Source of the DNA: Gemmatimonas sp.
GTDB taxonomy: Bacteria; Gemmatimonadota; Gemmatimonadetes; Gemmatimonadales; Gemmatimonadaceae
NCBI GenBank assembly: GCA_025361705.1
Contig: JANYJW010000033.1
Coordinates: forward strand, 60,660-124,659
DNA: 64,000 bases
Reading direction: 5' to 3'
In this document: piece after piece, positions 7,638-16,495 of the stretch
Position numbering within the stretch: the stretch's first letter is position 1
How the letters are laid out: the number at the start of each line of letters is the position of its first letter
Translations under genes and position numbers: made by a program
The notes under the pieces: model-generated
The model's database searches: none
The model's input: only the letters and a program-made list of their open reading frames with translations
Told to the model about the DNA's origin: nothing

Positions 7638-10136
7638 TCAGGCCACCGGCACTGCAGGGGGCACCTTGCCGATGGCGCCGAGTTGCTCGAGGAGCGCGTT
7701 GAGGTCGACGGGCTTGAGCAGTACCTCGTCCACGCCGAGCTGCCGCAACCGGACCATGTCGTCGTCGCGCACGAAGCCGGAGCAGAGAATGACGGGGAGA
7801 CGTGGATCGAGCGCCCGGATGCGTTCGAGCGTTTCGACCCCGCTCAGCGTGCCCGGCAGCTGCACGTCAAGCAGCACCGCGCGCACATCGGCCTGGTGCG
7901 CGCGCAACCGATCGAGCGCCTGCGTGCCGTCCTCCGCCTCGATGACCCGGAAGCCGGAGAGGTCGAGCACCATCCGGAGCATCTCGCGTAGCGCGTGCTC
8001 ATCGTCCACCAGGAGCACCGTGGGCCGCGCCATGGGCAACGACGCGCTGTACGCCGGAGTCTTTCGGGCGGGGCGTGCCTGCGGAGCGCGCTCCGACGCG
8101 GGGGCGGCGTCCAGAACCCCCTGCTCGGTGCATGCGGGAAAGAACAGCGTGAACTGCGTCCCGCGGCCGACCGCGCTCTGCACGGTGATGCTCCCGCCAA
8201 GATGCCGGAGCACGCCGTAGGTGAGGGAGAGGCCGAGCCCAGTGCCCTTGCCGCGGTCCTTGGTCGTGAAATACGGCTCAAAGATGCGGCTCTTCACGCT
8301 GTCGGTCATGCCGACGCCGGTGTCGGTGACGGTCACGACGGCGTAGACGCCGGCCTGGGGGGCGCCGGCGGTGCGCGCCTCGGTGGCCTCGAAGAACGCG
8401 CGGCGCGCCTCGAGGCGCAATGAGCCGCCCTTGGGCATCGCGTCGCGCGCATTAATGCACAGGTTCAGCAGGCCCTGCTCGATTTCACTGGTGTCGCCCA
8501 TCACCTCCGGCAGGTCGTCGGGCGCGAAGGCATCGATGCTGATGCGGCGATCAAACGTGTGTGAGCAGATGTCCCGAACCGTCGCGATGGCAAGCCCGAG
8601 ATCGACCGGCTCCATCCGCACGTGTTCCTGACGGCTGAAGCCGAGCAGCTGCCGAGTGAGCTCGGCCGCGCGCGTGCCGGCGCGCTCGATGCCGTCGAGC
8701 GCACCGGTCACCGGGTCGCCCGGCGCCACCATGCGGCGCGCGGCCGCAACGCCGCTGAGCACCGCGCCCATCAGGTTGTTGAAGTCGTGCGCAATGCCGC
8801 CGGCCAGCGAGCCCACGGCCTCCATCTTCTGCGCATGTGCCATGGCCTCGCGCCCGGTGAGATCGCGGTACGAGGCCAGCATCCACGCGCCGCCTTCGAA
8901 TTGCAGCTCGCTCGACGCGACGCCCCAGGTGAGGCTCACGCCGTCGGGCCGTTGCCAGCGCACGATGCGCTGGCCGGGGCCACGCGGCAGCAGCTCGTCC
9001 GGCAGGAGTTGCCCAATCATTTCTTGCGCCGCCCGCCCGGTGAGCGCCGATGTGGCGGGGTTGGCATCGACCACGCGCCCCGTGGCGCGTTCGATCACGA
9101 ACAGGGCGTCGACGGCGCGTTCGAAGACGTCGCGATAGCGGCGCTGAAACTCGCCGAGCGACGTGACCGCCTGGTTGAAGGTGCCGCGCAGCAGCTCGAA
9201 CTCGGCCACCGGCAGTTGCACGGTGATCTCGCGCATCTCGCGGGCGTCCCGCATGGACTCCACTTCGCGCATCGCTGCGCGGACGGGCTCCACCAGCAGC
9301 CGCCGGGCCATGGCCCAGAGGAAGAGCAGGATGACGGCGCACGCCGCGAAGAGAGTGCCAAAGCCGGCGACGCCCCACGCGGCCACCCGATGCTGCGTGT
9401 CACGTGCCATGCGCGCCTCGACCGTGGCAATCGGTGCATCAAAGATGTCGTGCAGCGGCTCGCGCAGTATGGTGGAGTCGCGGCTGATCGAGCGCATCGG
9501 CAGCGGCGTCCGCGACGCGTCCATGCGCAGGCCGAGATGAATCTCCGGAGCGGGGTCGATGGCACTGAGGTAGGCATCGTCCAGCGGGCGGCCCAGCACG
9601 AGATAGCCCTCACCGGCGGCGCCGTCGGGCCGGTGCAGGCGCGAGGCGCCGATGAGCACGATGCCGCGTGCGACGCGCAGGTATGCCCCAATCGCCGCGC
9701 CGGCGTCGAGGCGATCATACAGTTCGGGCGGCAGGGCGGGCACGGGCGCGGCGGCGCCGCCGGCACTCCACGCGAAGACGATGTCGTGCGCTGCGTTGGC
9801 GACGAGCAGGAACGTGTAGCCGCGCACTGCGAGGAAGTGTGTCTCCTCGTCGCGAAGCCGGCGCCTGGCGGTCTCGACGTCGGGGCCCGCGACGACGCCG
9901 GCCGGCTCCGACATGTACGACCGCTGTTCGACCGCGTCCGCCGCCGCGCGCACCTGCTGGGCCAGTGTCCGCCGCACGATGTCGGCGGCGCGGTCGGCGA
10001 CGGTGGACTCCCACGCCGTTACGGCGCGATATCCCGCGATGCCGGCGACGGCGAGGCTGCCGACGAGCACGGCGAGCGCCGAAAGCGCGAGACGGATGAG
10101 ATGGCTCCGGAGCGTCCGGATGCGGCGTTCAGCCAT
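7638..10136 (-). CDS. Hybrid sensor histidine kinase with PAS and receiver domains
   Basis: This 832-residue protein has TM1 at about 12-34, a periplasmic sensor region of some 220 residues and TM2 at about 257-278. A HAMP-like linker, a PAS domain (VDALFVIERATGRVVDANP) and a HisKA domain with phospho-acceptor GGIAHDFNNL follow. The HATPase domain has NLCINARDAM, DTGVGM and GTGLGLSLTYG. The C-terminal receiver has VLLVDDEHA and phospho-acceptor VLLDVQLPG. It is therefore a membrane hybrid kinase that can autophosphorylate and relay internally. The signal is unknown. No cognate regulator is adjacent. Confidence 0.92.
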   Translation of the reverse strand: MAERRIRTLRSHLIRLALSALAVLVGSLAVAGIAGYRAVTAWESTVADRAADIVRRTLAQQVRAAADAVEQRSYMSEPAGVVAGPDVETARRRLRDEETHFLAVRGYTFLLVANAAHDIVFAWSAGGAAAPVPALPPELYDRLDAGAAIGAYLRVARGIVLIGASRLHRPDGAAGEGYLVLGRPLDDAYLSAIDPAPEIHLGLRMDASRTPLPMRSISRDSTILREPLHDIFDAPIATVEARMARDTQHRVAAWGVAGFGTLFAACAVILLFLWAMARRLLVEPVRAAMREVESMRDAREMREITVQLPVAEFELLRGTFNQAVTSLGEFQRRYRDVFERAVDALFVIERATGRVVDANPATSALTGRAAQEMIGQLLPDELLPRGPGQRIVRWQRPDGVSLTWGVASSELQFEGGAWMLASYRDLTGREAMAHAQKMEAVGSLAGGIAHDFNNLMGAVLSGVAAARRMVAPGDPVTGALDGIERAGTRAAELTRQLLGFSRQEHVRMEPVDLGLAIATVRDICSHTFDRRISIDAFAPDDLPEVMGDTSEIEQGLLNLCINARDAMPKGGSLRLEARRAFFEATEARTAGAPQAGVYAVVTVTDTGVGMTDSVKSRIFEPYFTTKDRGKGTGLGLSLTYGVLRHLGGSITVQSAVGRGTQFTLFFPACTEQGVLDAAPASERAPQARPARKTPAYSASLPMARPTVLLVDDEHALREMLRMVLDLSGFRVIEAEDGTQALDRLRAHQADVRAVLLDVQLPGTLSGVETLERIRALDPRLPVILCSGFVRDDDMVRLRQLGVDEVLLKPVDLNALLEQLGAIGKVPPAVPVA

Positions 10137-10279
10137 GGAAGCGAGGCGGAGGAAGCAGGCGAGGACCCCGCACGTTATCGCGGCGCCTCCTGCGCCGCAA
10201 ACCTTTCCGTGTGGCCGCGTGTCTTATGGAGTGAACCCCGCGACCACGCGTGGCGGCCGATGCACTGGAGGAGCCCTCG

Positions 10280-10462
10280 ATGGAAACCAGGATGATGATG
10301 ACCACCGCCGGCGCGCTCCTGTGCCTGTGCGACGAACGCGGCACGATTCTCGGCTGGATCCCGTTCCCGACGCGCCGGGACCCGCTTGGCCCCGGCCGCG
10401 AAAAGGTGTATCTGGCGCGGCCGGCGGAATCACTCCGCCGTCAGGCGCCTCGCGCCGCCTGA
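10280..10462 (+). CDS. Small protein of unknown function
   Basis: The 60-residue reading frame begins METRMMMTTAG, preceded by GGAG at a good distance. It has a short hydrophobic stretch (ALLCLCDERGTILGWIPF) and ends RRQAPRAA. I recognise no family. It lies between the divergent kinase and pyrR, and its end overlaps a hairpin. It could be a real small protein or a chance frame. Confidence 0.4.
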   Translation: METRMMMTTAGALLCLCDERGTILGWIPFPTRRDPLGPGREKVYLARPAESLRRQAPRAA

Positions 10463-10464
10463 CG
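10439..10464 (+). terminator. Hairpin at the end of the small ORF, before pyrR
   Basis: CGTCAGGCG pairs with CGCCTGACG across an 8-base loop. There is no T tract. A GC-rich direct-repeat stretch (GGCCGGCC/GGCCCC units, 10504-10529) follows. The stem could terminate the small transcript or insulate pyrR. Confidence 0.35.
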
Positions 10465-10529
10465 AGAGCAGGCTGGCCGACACCCGCATCGGCCGCCGTC
10501 ACTGGCCGGCCGGCCCCGGCCGGCCCCGG

Positions 10530-10559
10530 TTGTCCAATGCCATGCCGGCGTCGCATATT
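10530..10559 (+). promoter_or_regulatory. Candidate promoter giving a leaderless pyrR transcript
   Basis: TTGTCC at 10530-10535 and CATATT at 10554-10559 are 18 bases apart. The predicted start point falls within a few bases of the pyrR ATG at 10568, and no Shine-Dalgarno sequence is visible between them. Confidence 0.4.
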
Positions 10560-10567
10560 CCGTGCGC

Positions 10568-11119
10568 ATGCCCAACGCCCAGACGATCGTCCTCAACGCC
10601 CGTGCGCTCGAGCGCACCGTGGCTCGCATGGCGGATGAAATTGTCGAGCGTGCCGACGGCACCGACAATCTCATCTTGGTCGGCATTCAGCGCCGCGGCG
10701 TCCAGTTGGCCGACCGCTTGGCGCGCGTCATGGCCGAGCACGGACAGGCGGCGGTGCCCCGCGGCGCACTCGACATCACGCTCTACCGCGACGACCTGCA
10801 GACCGTGGGTCCGCGCCCGATCGTCGGCAAGACGGAGATCCCGTGGGCGATTGACGGCAAGATCGTCTGCATCGTCGACGACGTGCTCTACACGGGGCGC
10901 ACCATTCGCGCCGCCCTCGATGAACTGGCCGACTTTGGCCGGCCGGCGCGCATCATGCTCGCGGTGCTCGTCGATCGCGGTGGACGTGAGCTCCCCATCC
11001 ACGCCGATGTCGTGGGGCGCACCGTCGATGTGCCGCCCGGCGGCCGCGTCGATGTGGGCGTCACGGAAATCGACGGCCGTGATGAAGTCACCCTCGTCAT
11101 CGCCGGAGAGGCGTCGTGA
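10568..11119 (+). CDS. pyrR: Bifunctional pyr regulator / uracil phosphoribosyltransferase PyrR
   Basis: The protein has 183 residues from ATG 10568; an in-frame GTG two codons upstream is possible. It contains [13 protein letters not shown] and the PRPP-binding loop [17 protein letters not shown], plus the [10 protein letters not shown] segment typical of PyrR. PyrR senses uridine nucleotides and has weak UPRTase activity. In Firmicutes it binds pyr mRNA attenuators, but no such attenuator with a T run is visible here. Its TGA overlaps the pyrB GTG start (GTGA), making a pyrR-pyrB-pyrC operon that co-regulates pyrimidine synthesis. Confidence 0.94.
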   Translation: MPNAQTIVLNARALERTVARMADEIVERADGTDNLILVGIQRRGVQLADRLARVMAEHGQAAVPRGALDITLYRDDLQTVGPRPIVGKTEIPWAIDGKIVCIVDDVLYTGRTIRAALDELADFGRPARIMLAVLVDRGGRELPIHADVVGRTVDVPPGGRVDVGVTEIDGRDEVTLVIAGEAS

Positions 11120-12075
11120 GCGCGCCGCTCGGCAAAGACCTGCTCGGGCTCGAGCACCTGTCGGCCGAGCAGATCACGCTCATTCTCGACACCGCCGAAC
11201 CGCTGCGCGAAATCAGCGAGCGCGCCATCAAGAAGGTGCCCACCCTGCGCGGCGCCACCGTGGTGAACCTCTTCTTCGAGGCCTCCACCCGCACGCGCAC
11301 CTCGTTCGAGTTCGCCGAGAAGCGCATGTCGGCCGACCCGGTGAACATCGCCACCGCCGCAAGTTCGGTGACAAAGGGCGAGACGCTGGTCGACACGGCC
11401 AAGAATCTCGAGGCGATGCGCATCGACATGGTGGTCATGCGCCATCAGTCGTCGGGCGCTGCGCAGTTCCTTGCCGAACGCATCGAGAGCAATGTCATCA
11501 ACGCCGGCGACGGCACGCACGAGCACCCCACGCAGGGCCTCCTCGACATGCTCACGCTGCGGCAGCGCTTTGGCACGCTGGCAGGCAAGCGCATCTGCAT
11601 TTGCGGTGACGTGCTGCACTCGCGCGTGGCGCGCTCCAACATCTGGGGCCTCACCAAGATGGGCGCCGAAGTGGCCGTGTGCGGGCCGCGCTCGCTGCTG
11701 CCCAACGCCATCGAGCAGTTTGGCGTGCAGGTGTTCACCCGCATCGAGCAGGCCATCGAGTGGGCCGACGCACTCAATATCCTGCGCCTCCAGCTCGAGC
11801 GCATGCAGGGCGGGTACATCCCGTCGCTGCGCGAATACAACCGCGTGTTCGGCGTCACGCGCGAGCGGCTCGAGCGTGCGCCGCGCGACATCCTGATCAT
11901 GCATCCGGGCCCGATGAACCGCGGCGTCGAGATTGACAGCGATGTGGCCGATGGGCCGCATTCGGTGATCCTCGACCAGGTGACCAACGGGGTCGCCGTG
12001 CGCATGGCCGTGCTCTATCTCCTGGCCGGCAATGCGCCGGCGCTTGCCGAGGCCGCCAAGGGCGGTGACCGCTGA
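11116..12075 (+). CDS. pyrB: Aspartate carbamoyltransferase catalytic subunit
   Basis: This 319-residue enzyme begins with GTG in the overlap GTGA. It carries the carbamoyl-phosphate motif [10 protein letters not shown], the [14 protein letters not shown] block and [11 protein letters not shown] near the C-terminus. It condenses carbamoyl phosphate with aspartate in step 2 of pyrimidine synthesis. No pyrI is adjacent, so regulation is likely through PyrR rather than an ATCase regulatory chain. The stop overlaps the pyrC start (TGATGA). Confidence 0.96.
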   Translation: MSAPLGKDLLGLEHLSAEQITLILDTAEPLREISERAIKKVPTLRGATVVNLFFEASTRTRTSFEFAEKRMSADPVNIATAASSVTKGETLVDTAKNLEAMRIDMVVMRHQSSGAAQFLAERIESNVINAGDGTHEHPTQGLLDMLTLRQRFGTLAGKRICICGDVLHSRVARSNIWGLTKMGAEVAVCGPRSLLPNAIEQFGVQVFTRIEQAIEWADALNILRLQLERMQGGYIPSLREYNRVFGVTRERLERAPRDILIMHPGPMNRGVEIDSDVADGPHSVILDQVTNGVAVRMAVLYLLAGNAPALAEAAKGGDR

Positions 12076-13370
12076 TGACTGAACATCGCGATGTGTTGCT
12101 CAAGGGCGGACGACTGCTCGACCCGTCCGCCCAGCTCGACGGCGTGGGCGACCTGCTGGTGCGCGGCGGCACGGTGGAAGCCTTCGGTGGCTCCATCGCC
12201 GCGCCCGACGGCGCGCTCGTCGTCGACTGCGCGGGGCAGGTGGTGTCGCCCGGCTTCATCGACGTCCACTGCCACCTGCGCGAGCCGGGGCGCGAGGACG
12301 TCGAGACGATCCTCACGGGCGCACGCGCGGCGGCGGCAGGCGGCTTCACGGCGGTGTGCGCCATGCCGAACACCGATCCGGTCACCGACAATCAGGCCGC
12401 CGTGGGATTCGTCCTGCGGCAGGGCAGCGCCGCCGGGGCCGCGCGCGTCTATCCCTACGGCGCGATTTCCATCGGGCAAAAGGGCGAGCGGCTCGCCGAG
12501 TTCGGCGAGATGGTGGGCGCCGGCGCCGTGGCGGTGAGCGATGACGGCAAGCCGGTGGTCAGCGCACACCTGATGCGCACCGCGCTCGAATATGCCCGCA
12601 CCTTTGGCATCCCCGTGGCCGACCACTGCGAGGAGCCCACGCTCGCCGCCGGCGGCGCCATGAATGAGGGCTACGTGTCGGCGCGTCTCGGGCTCAAGGG
12701 GATTCCCGCGGAGGCCGAGGAGATCATGGCCATTCGCGACATCCTGCTCGCGCGCCTCACCGGCGGTCACGTGCACCTCTGCCACATGAGCACCAGGGGA
12801 TCGGTGGAACTCATCCGCTGGGGCAAGGACCGCGGTATCTCGGTAACGGCAGAGGCGTGCCCGCACCACCTGTCGCTCACCGAGGACATGGTGGAGGGGT
12901 ACAACACGCACGCCAAGATGAACCCGCCGTTGCGCACGGCGGCCGATGTCGAGGCCGTGCAGCAGGCGGTGAAGGACGGCACGATCGACGTGATTGCCAC
13001 CGACCACGCGCCGCACCACAACGACGAAAAGCAGCGCGAGTTCAGTGACGCGCCCAATGGCATCGTCGGGCTCGAGACGGCGCTCGCCGTCAACGTCACG
13101 TGGCTGGTGAAGTCGGGCATCCTCTCGCTCGGTACGCTCATTGACCGCATGGCCTGCGCGCCGGCGCGCCTGTTCGGCCTGCCGGGCGGCACGATCCGGC
13201 GCGGTGCTGCCGCTGACCTCACGGTCTTTGATCCCGACAAGGCGTGGACGGTCGATCCCGCCGGCTTCCTCACCAAGGGACGCAACACACCGTATGCCGG
13301 CCGGATTCTGCACGGGCGGGTAGGCTGTACCCTCGTGGATGGCCGGATCGTCTTTAGTCGGATGGGGTAG
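12075..13370 (+). CDS. pyrC: Dihydroorotase
   Basis: The 431-residue protein is a class I (long) amidohydrolase-fold dihydroorotase. The zinc motif DVHCHLREPG (H-x-H) is near residue 60, followed by MPNTDPVTD, ADHCEEPTL, HLCHMSTRGS and ATDHAPHHNDEK, which holds the catalytic Asp. It closes carbamoyl-aspartate to dihydroorotate, step 3 of the pathway. The start overlaps the pyrB stop. The last codons are ATG GGG TAG, and homology to the next protein begins right after this stop. Confidence 0.96.
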   Translation: MTEHRDVLLKGGRLLDPSAQLDGVGDLLVRGGTVEAFGGSIAAPDGALVVDCAGQVVSPGFIDVHCHLREPGREDVETILTGARAAAAGGFTAVCAMPNTDPVTDNQAAVGFVLRQGSAAGAARVYPYGAISIGQKGERLAEFGEMVGAGAVAVSDDGKPVVSAHLMRTALEYARTFGIPVADHCEEPTLAAGGAMNEGYVSARLGLKGIPAEAEEIMAIRDILLARLTGGHVHLCHMSTRGSVELIRWGKDRGISVTAEACPHHLSLTEDMVEGYNTHAKMNPPLRTAADVEAVQQAVKDGTIDVIATDHAPHHNDEKQREFSDAPNGIVGLETALAVNVTWLVKSGILSLGTLIDRMACAPARLFGLPGGTIRRGAAADLTVFDPDKAWTVDPAGFLTKGRNTPYAGRILHGRVGCTLVDGRIVFSRMG

Positions 13371-14020
13371 CCGCCACGCACCGGACCGACGAACTCCGGC
13401 AGGCGGTCTGTGCCGTCTGCCGCCGCCTTTACGAGCGCGGCCTCATCGCGGGACAGGACGGGAACGTCTCCGTCCGGATCGCGGAGGACGCACTGCTCGT
13501 GACGCCCGCCGGCCTGTCGAAGGTGGACCTTCGTCCGGAGGATCTCGTGGAACTCGGTCTTGATGGAACGGTGCGCCATGGCGCCCGGCGTCCGTCGTCC
13601 GAACTCGCCGTGCACCTGCGCGCGTATCAGCAGCGCGCCGACGTGCGGGCCGTGGTCCACGCACATCCGCCGTTTGCCACCGCCTTCGCCGTCGCCGGCA
13701 TTGCCCTCGACAACGCATCGCTCGCCGAGTTGCGCGCCGGGGTTGGCCCCGTGGCCCTGGTGCCCTACGCCACGCCCGGCACCGCTGCGGTCGCCGACCA
13801 CTTTGATCCGTTCTGGGCGTCGCACGACGCCTTCCTGATGGCCCATCACGGTGCGCTCGCACTGGGCACGTCGCTCGACGCCGCGCACCATCGCATGGAA
13901 AGCCTGGAGCACGGCGCCCGCATCCTGTGGGCGGCGCGCGCGCTGGGGCCCGTGCCATCCCTGTCAGCCGATGCCCTCGCTGCGCTCGACGCGCAGCGGC
14001 AGGCGTCGCGTCCCGCGTGA
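13367..14020 (+). CDS. Class II aldolase/adducin-family protein with an unclear start codon
   Basis: Homology starts just after the pyrC stop (ELRQAVCAVCRRLYERGLIA) and includes the phosphate-loop pattern GQDGNVSVR. It continues through SSELAVHLRAY, the HAHPP zinc motif and MAHHGALALG. These are the marks of class II aldolases such as fuculose- or ribulose-phosphate aldolase. In this frame there is no ATG, GTG or TTG before GTG 13499, yet the conserved GNVSVR block lies upstream of that codon. The true start could be a rare codon, frameshifting or reinitiation from the pyrC end. Substrate is unknown. About 215 residues if the N-terminus is included. Confidence 0.65.
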   Translation, partial: VAATHRTDELRQAVCAVCRRLYERGLIAGQDGNVSVRIAEDALLVTPAGLSKVDLRPEDLVELGLDGTVRHGARRPSSELAVHLRAYQQRADVRAVVHAHPPFATAFAVAGIALDNASLAELRAGVGPVALVPYATPGTAAVADHFDPFWASHDAFLMAHHGALALGTSLDAAHHRMESLEHGARILWAARALGPVPSLSADALAALDAQRQASRPA

Positions 14021-14033
14021 CGAGGTAATCCCG

Positions 14034-15140
14034 ATGAGCACTCCCGATCGCGACACGATCGACACGATCGAGAAGCTGCTGAACGAGCGGCGCAAGGTCC
14101 TTGGCTGGCTCTCGGCGCTTGCCGAGCGCCGCGCCGACACGGTGCCCGCCGTGTATCAGCGCGTCCGCGACGACTACACGGCCAAGCTCGACAAGGTGCA
14201 GGCCAAGCTGCTGGCCGCGTCCGACGCGGTGCAGACGCTCGCGGTCGACGTCGCCGGGCGGTTGGCCGACAAGGAACTCGCGCTCGGCGCCAGGCGCGAC
14301 GAACGTGCCGAAGCCGAGCTGCGCGCGGCGGTGGGTGAGTACTCCGAGCGCGAGTGGGACAAGCGGCGCGCGAAGCACGACGACGAAATCGCCGTTGCGA
14401 CCGGGGAACGCGACGCGCTGCTTGGCGAAGTGACGCGCCTGCGTGCCGTGCTGTCCGAGGTGGTGGAGACGGGCGCCCCGGCAGGTGACCTGCCCGAGGC
14501 ACCGATGGCGGCCCTCGGTGATGGCTTGGCGGTGGTTGCCTCCGAGGCGTCGAGCGACACGGCGGTGGTCCCTGATGCCGACGGTGCCGTCGCGGAGCCG
14601 GATCCGCCGTCCATCGCGGACTTTGCGCCGGTGGACGATGGCCGCGACATCGTCCCCGCGGTGGATGACGGGGCGTCGTCGGCGACGACGCCCGTGACCG
14701 GCATGGAGGCGATCACCTACCACGCACCTGCGCCGTCGATCCTTATCCAGGAGCAGGCGATCATTGCGCCGGTGGAGCCCGCTCAGCCGCTGGCGCCGAG
14801 CTTCGACGAACTCGCGTTCTTGAAGACGGTCGTCGGTCGCCTCACGCCCTTGGCGCCGCCGAGCGTGCCGGCCGACGCAGCGCCGCCAGTCGAGCCCGGG
14901 CGGTCGATTGAAGGCCGCGCCGATTTCGCGTTGCCGGAACCACCGGCGCCGTACCCCGACCCGGTGCCGGAGCCGCGCGTGAGCCAGGAAATGACGCCGC
15001 CGCGCGAGAGCTACTTCGGGCGCCCGACGCCGCGTACCAGCGAGGCGGTCAAGTCGCTCAAGTGCCAGGAGTGCGGCACACTGAACTTCCCGACGGAATG
15101 GTACTGCGAGCGCTGCGGGGGAGAACTGGCGGCGCTGTAG
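14034..15140 (+). CDS. Coiled-coil protein with C-terminal zinc ribbon
   Basis: The 368-residue protein starts at ATG 14034, preceded by GAGG, 13 bases after the aldolase stop. Residues about 5-145 are charged helices likely to form a coiled coil (KLDKVQAKLL, RDALLGEVTRLRAVL). A Pro/Ala/Asp-rich linker of about 180 residues follows. It ends in a zinc ribbon, CQECGTLNFPTEWYCERCGGE (two C-x-x-C pairs). I do not recognise a named family. The architecture suggests a scaffold or adaptor protein. A perfect palindromic terminator follows. Confidence 0.75.
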   Translation: MSTPDRDTIDTIEKLLNERRKVLGWLSALAERRADTVPAVYQRVRDDYTAKLDKVQAKLLAASDAVQTLAVDVAGRLADKELALGARRDERAEAELRAAVGEYSEREWDKRRAKHDDEIAVATGERDALLGEVTRLRAVLSEVVETGAPAGDLPEAPMAALGDGLAVVASEASSDTAVVPDADGAVAEPDPPSIADFAPVDDGRDIVPAVDDGASSATTPVTGMEAITYHAPAPSILIQEQAIIAPVEPAQPLAPSFDELAFLKTVVGRLTPLAPPSVPADAAPPVEPGRSIEGRADFALPEPPAPYPDPVPEPRVSQEMTPPRESYFGRPTPRTSEAVKSLKCQECGTLNFPTEWYCERCGGELAAL

Positions 15141-15153
15141 ACCTTGCAACGCA

Positions 15154-15179
15154 AAGGGCCCGTCCGCGGACGGGCCCTT
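15154..15179. terminator. Bidirectional terminator between the zinc-ribbon gene and rpsT
   Basis: A perfect 26-base palindrome, AAGGGCCCGTCCG joined to its reverse complement, lies between two convergent genes. Its A/T ends give a short T run on either strand, so it can stop both transcripts. Confidence 0.85.
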
Positions 15180-15202
15180 CTGGTTGGTGCGAACCCTGCG
15201 AC

Positions 15203-15442
15203 CTACGCCTTCTTCTTCCTGGCGATCTGGCTCTTGTGGCGGGCCGCGGCGTTCTTGTGCACCAGTCCCTTGCGGGCGGCGCGGTCGACGAGCTGCACGG
15301 CGGACTTCTGTTCGGCCGGCGTGGCGGTCGCCGTCATGGCCTTCTTGAGGGCAGTCCGCAGCGCGGCGCGCTGCGCCCGGTTGCGCACGGTCGCGGCGAG
15401 GGTCTTGCGCATGTTCTTCTTTGCGGACGCGATCTTTGGCAC
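15203..15442 (-). CDS. rpsT: 30S ribosomal protein S20
   Basis: The 79-residue basic protein begins MPKIASAKKNMRK and ends HKSQIARKKKA. It has the expected size and helical, Lys/Arg-rich pattern of S20, which binds 16S rRNA early in 30S assembly. It stands alone, convergent with the zinc-ribbon gene and divergent from the M50 protease gene, as is common for rpsT. Confidence 0.97.
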   Translation of the reverse strand: MPKIASAKKNMRKTLAATVRNRAQRAALRTALKKAMTATATPAEQKSAVQLVDRAARKGLVHKNAAARHKSQIARKKKA

Positions 15443-15491
15443 TCTTGGGACTCTCCGAAATGGTTCAGTACGCGCCGTGCGGCGCTAGCCT

Positions 15492-15519
15492 GATAAACTT
15501 GGGCGAGGCGGGGTGGCAA
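15492..15519 (-). promoter_or_regulatory. rpsT: Candidate rpsT promoter
   Basis: On the minus strand TTGCCA (complement of 15514-15519) and TTTATC (complement of 15492-15497) are 16 bases apart, about 50 bases upstream of the rpsT start. This fits a sigma-70-type promoter with a short leader. Confidence 0.45.
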
Positions 15520-15524
15520 GTCAA

Positions 15525-15765
15525 GGTGCGGCAGGCGCTTGTGCGGCAGGCGCTTGGCGGTACTGCGATCTCGGGATATGGAATCTGGATTGCAAGCGCG
15601 GACTTCGTTTGAGGACCTCGACGGGCAAGCGCCGCTCGCGTCCAGGCCGTCATCGCCGATCGCGATTCCAGCTCGGGATCGGCCGTCATGATCCGGATTC
15701 CATGTCCTCAATCGTGGGAAGGACTCTACCGCCCCCCTCGTCGCCCCCCTAATTTGCGCATCGAC
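15525..15765. repeat. Intergenic repeats in the rpsT-M50 gap
   Basis: The 363-base divergent gap contains the direct repeat GCGGCAGGCGCTTG (near 15528 and 15543). It also holds a stretch of GATC/ATTCC words, such as GCCGATCGCGATTCCAGC, CTCGGGATCGGCCGTCAT and GATCCGGATTCCATGTCC, at about 15650-15705. Similar words recur at 34766-34815, 61856-61905 and 62310-62355. No gene is seen here beyond the rpsT promoter. Confidence 0.55.
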
Positions 15766-15805
15766 TGCCCGCGATGGGCCTCTTTCTACCTCGGCGACGA
15801 CGCGT

Positions 15806-16495
15806 GTGTCTCCTACGCTCCTGAAATTCCTCCTCGTCGCCCCCATCCTGCTGTTCTCGATGGTGGCCCACGAGTACGCGCACGGGTACGCCGCGTACCG
15901 GCAGGGCGACGATACCGCCCACGTGCTGGGCCGACTGTCGTGGAATCCGCTGCGGCACATCGATCCGTTCATGACGGTGCTGCTGCCGCTGATGCTCTTT
16001 CTGGTGAACGCCCCGTTCATCTTCGGCGGCGCCAAGCCGGTGCCCGTTGATCCGAGCAAGTACCGCAACATCAGGCGTGGCGACATCATCGTCTCGATGG
16101 CGGGCATCGTCACCAACCTGCTCATCGCGGTGTTGCTCGTGCCGCTCATCGTGGCGTTGGGGACGCTGGGACGGGCCCTGCCGGCCATCAACGACACGCT
16201 GGCGCTGGTGCAGGTGATGTTCCTGCTCGGCGTGACCATCAACCTCGCGCTGGCGACCTTCAACCTCATCCCGATTCCGCCGCTCGATGGGTCGCACGTG
16301 ATGAAGTACCTGCTGCCGCTGTCGTGGGCTGTGCACTATCAACGCGTCGCCCGGTACGGGTTCATCCTGCTCGTGGCGTTGCTGAGCTTCGGGCGTCCCG
16401 TGCTGATGCTGTGGTTCACGCCCATGTTGAAGCTGAACGCGGTGGCGGCCGATGCGGTCTTCCCCTACCTCCTGACGAGCCCGTGGACCACGTGA
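15806..16495 (+). CDS. M50-family (site-2-protease-like) membrane metalloprotease
   Basis: The 229-residue protein starts with GTG at 15806. It has about five membrane segments, the zinc motif MVAHEYAHGYAAY (H-E-x-x-H) and the second ligand motif NLIPIPPLDGSHV, which supplies the Asp. The family cleaves substrates inside the membrane. This compact form lacks a PDZ domain and resembles the short 'YwhC-like' M50 group, often found beside scpA, as here. The TGA overlaps the scpA GTG start. Confidence 0.9.
   Translation: MSPTLLKFLLVAPILLFSMVAHEYAHGYAAYRQGDDTAHVLGRLSWNPLRHIDPFMTVLLPLMLFLVNAPFIFGGAKPVPVDPSKYRNIRRGDIIVSMAGIVTNLLIAVLLVPLIVALGTLGRALPAINDTLALVQVMFLLGVTINLALATFNLIPIPPLDGSHVMKYLLPLSWAVHYQRVARYGFILLVALLSFGRPVLMLWFTPMLKLNAVAADAVFPYLLTSPWTT

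Noticed and set aside
10500..10568. PyrR RNA attenuator
   Set aside because: The GC-rich repeats (GGCCGGCC) can fold but there is no T run or recognisable PyrR-binding loop. A promoter seems to lie within the region.
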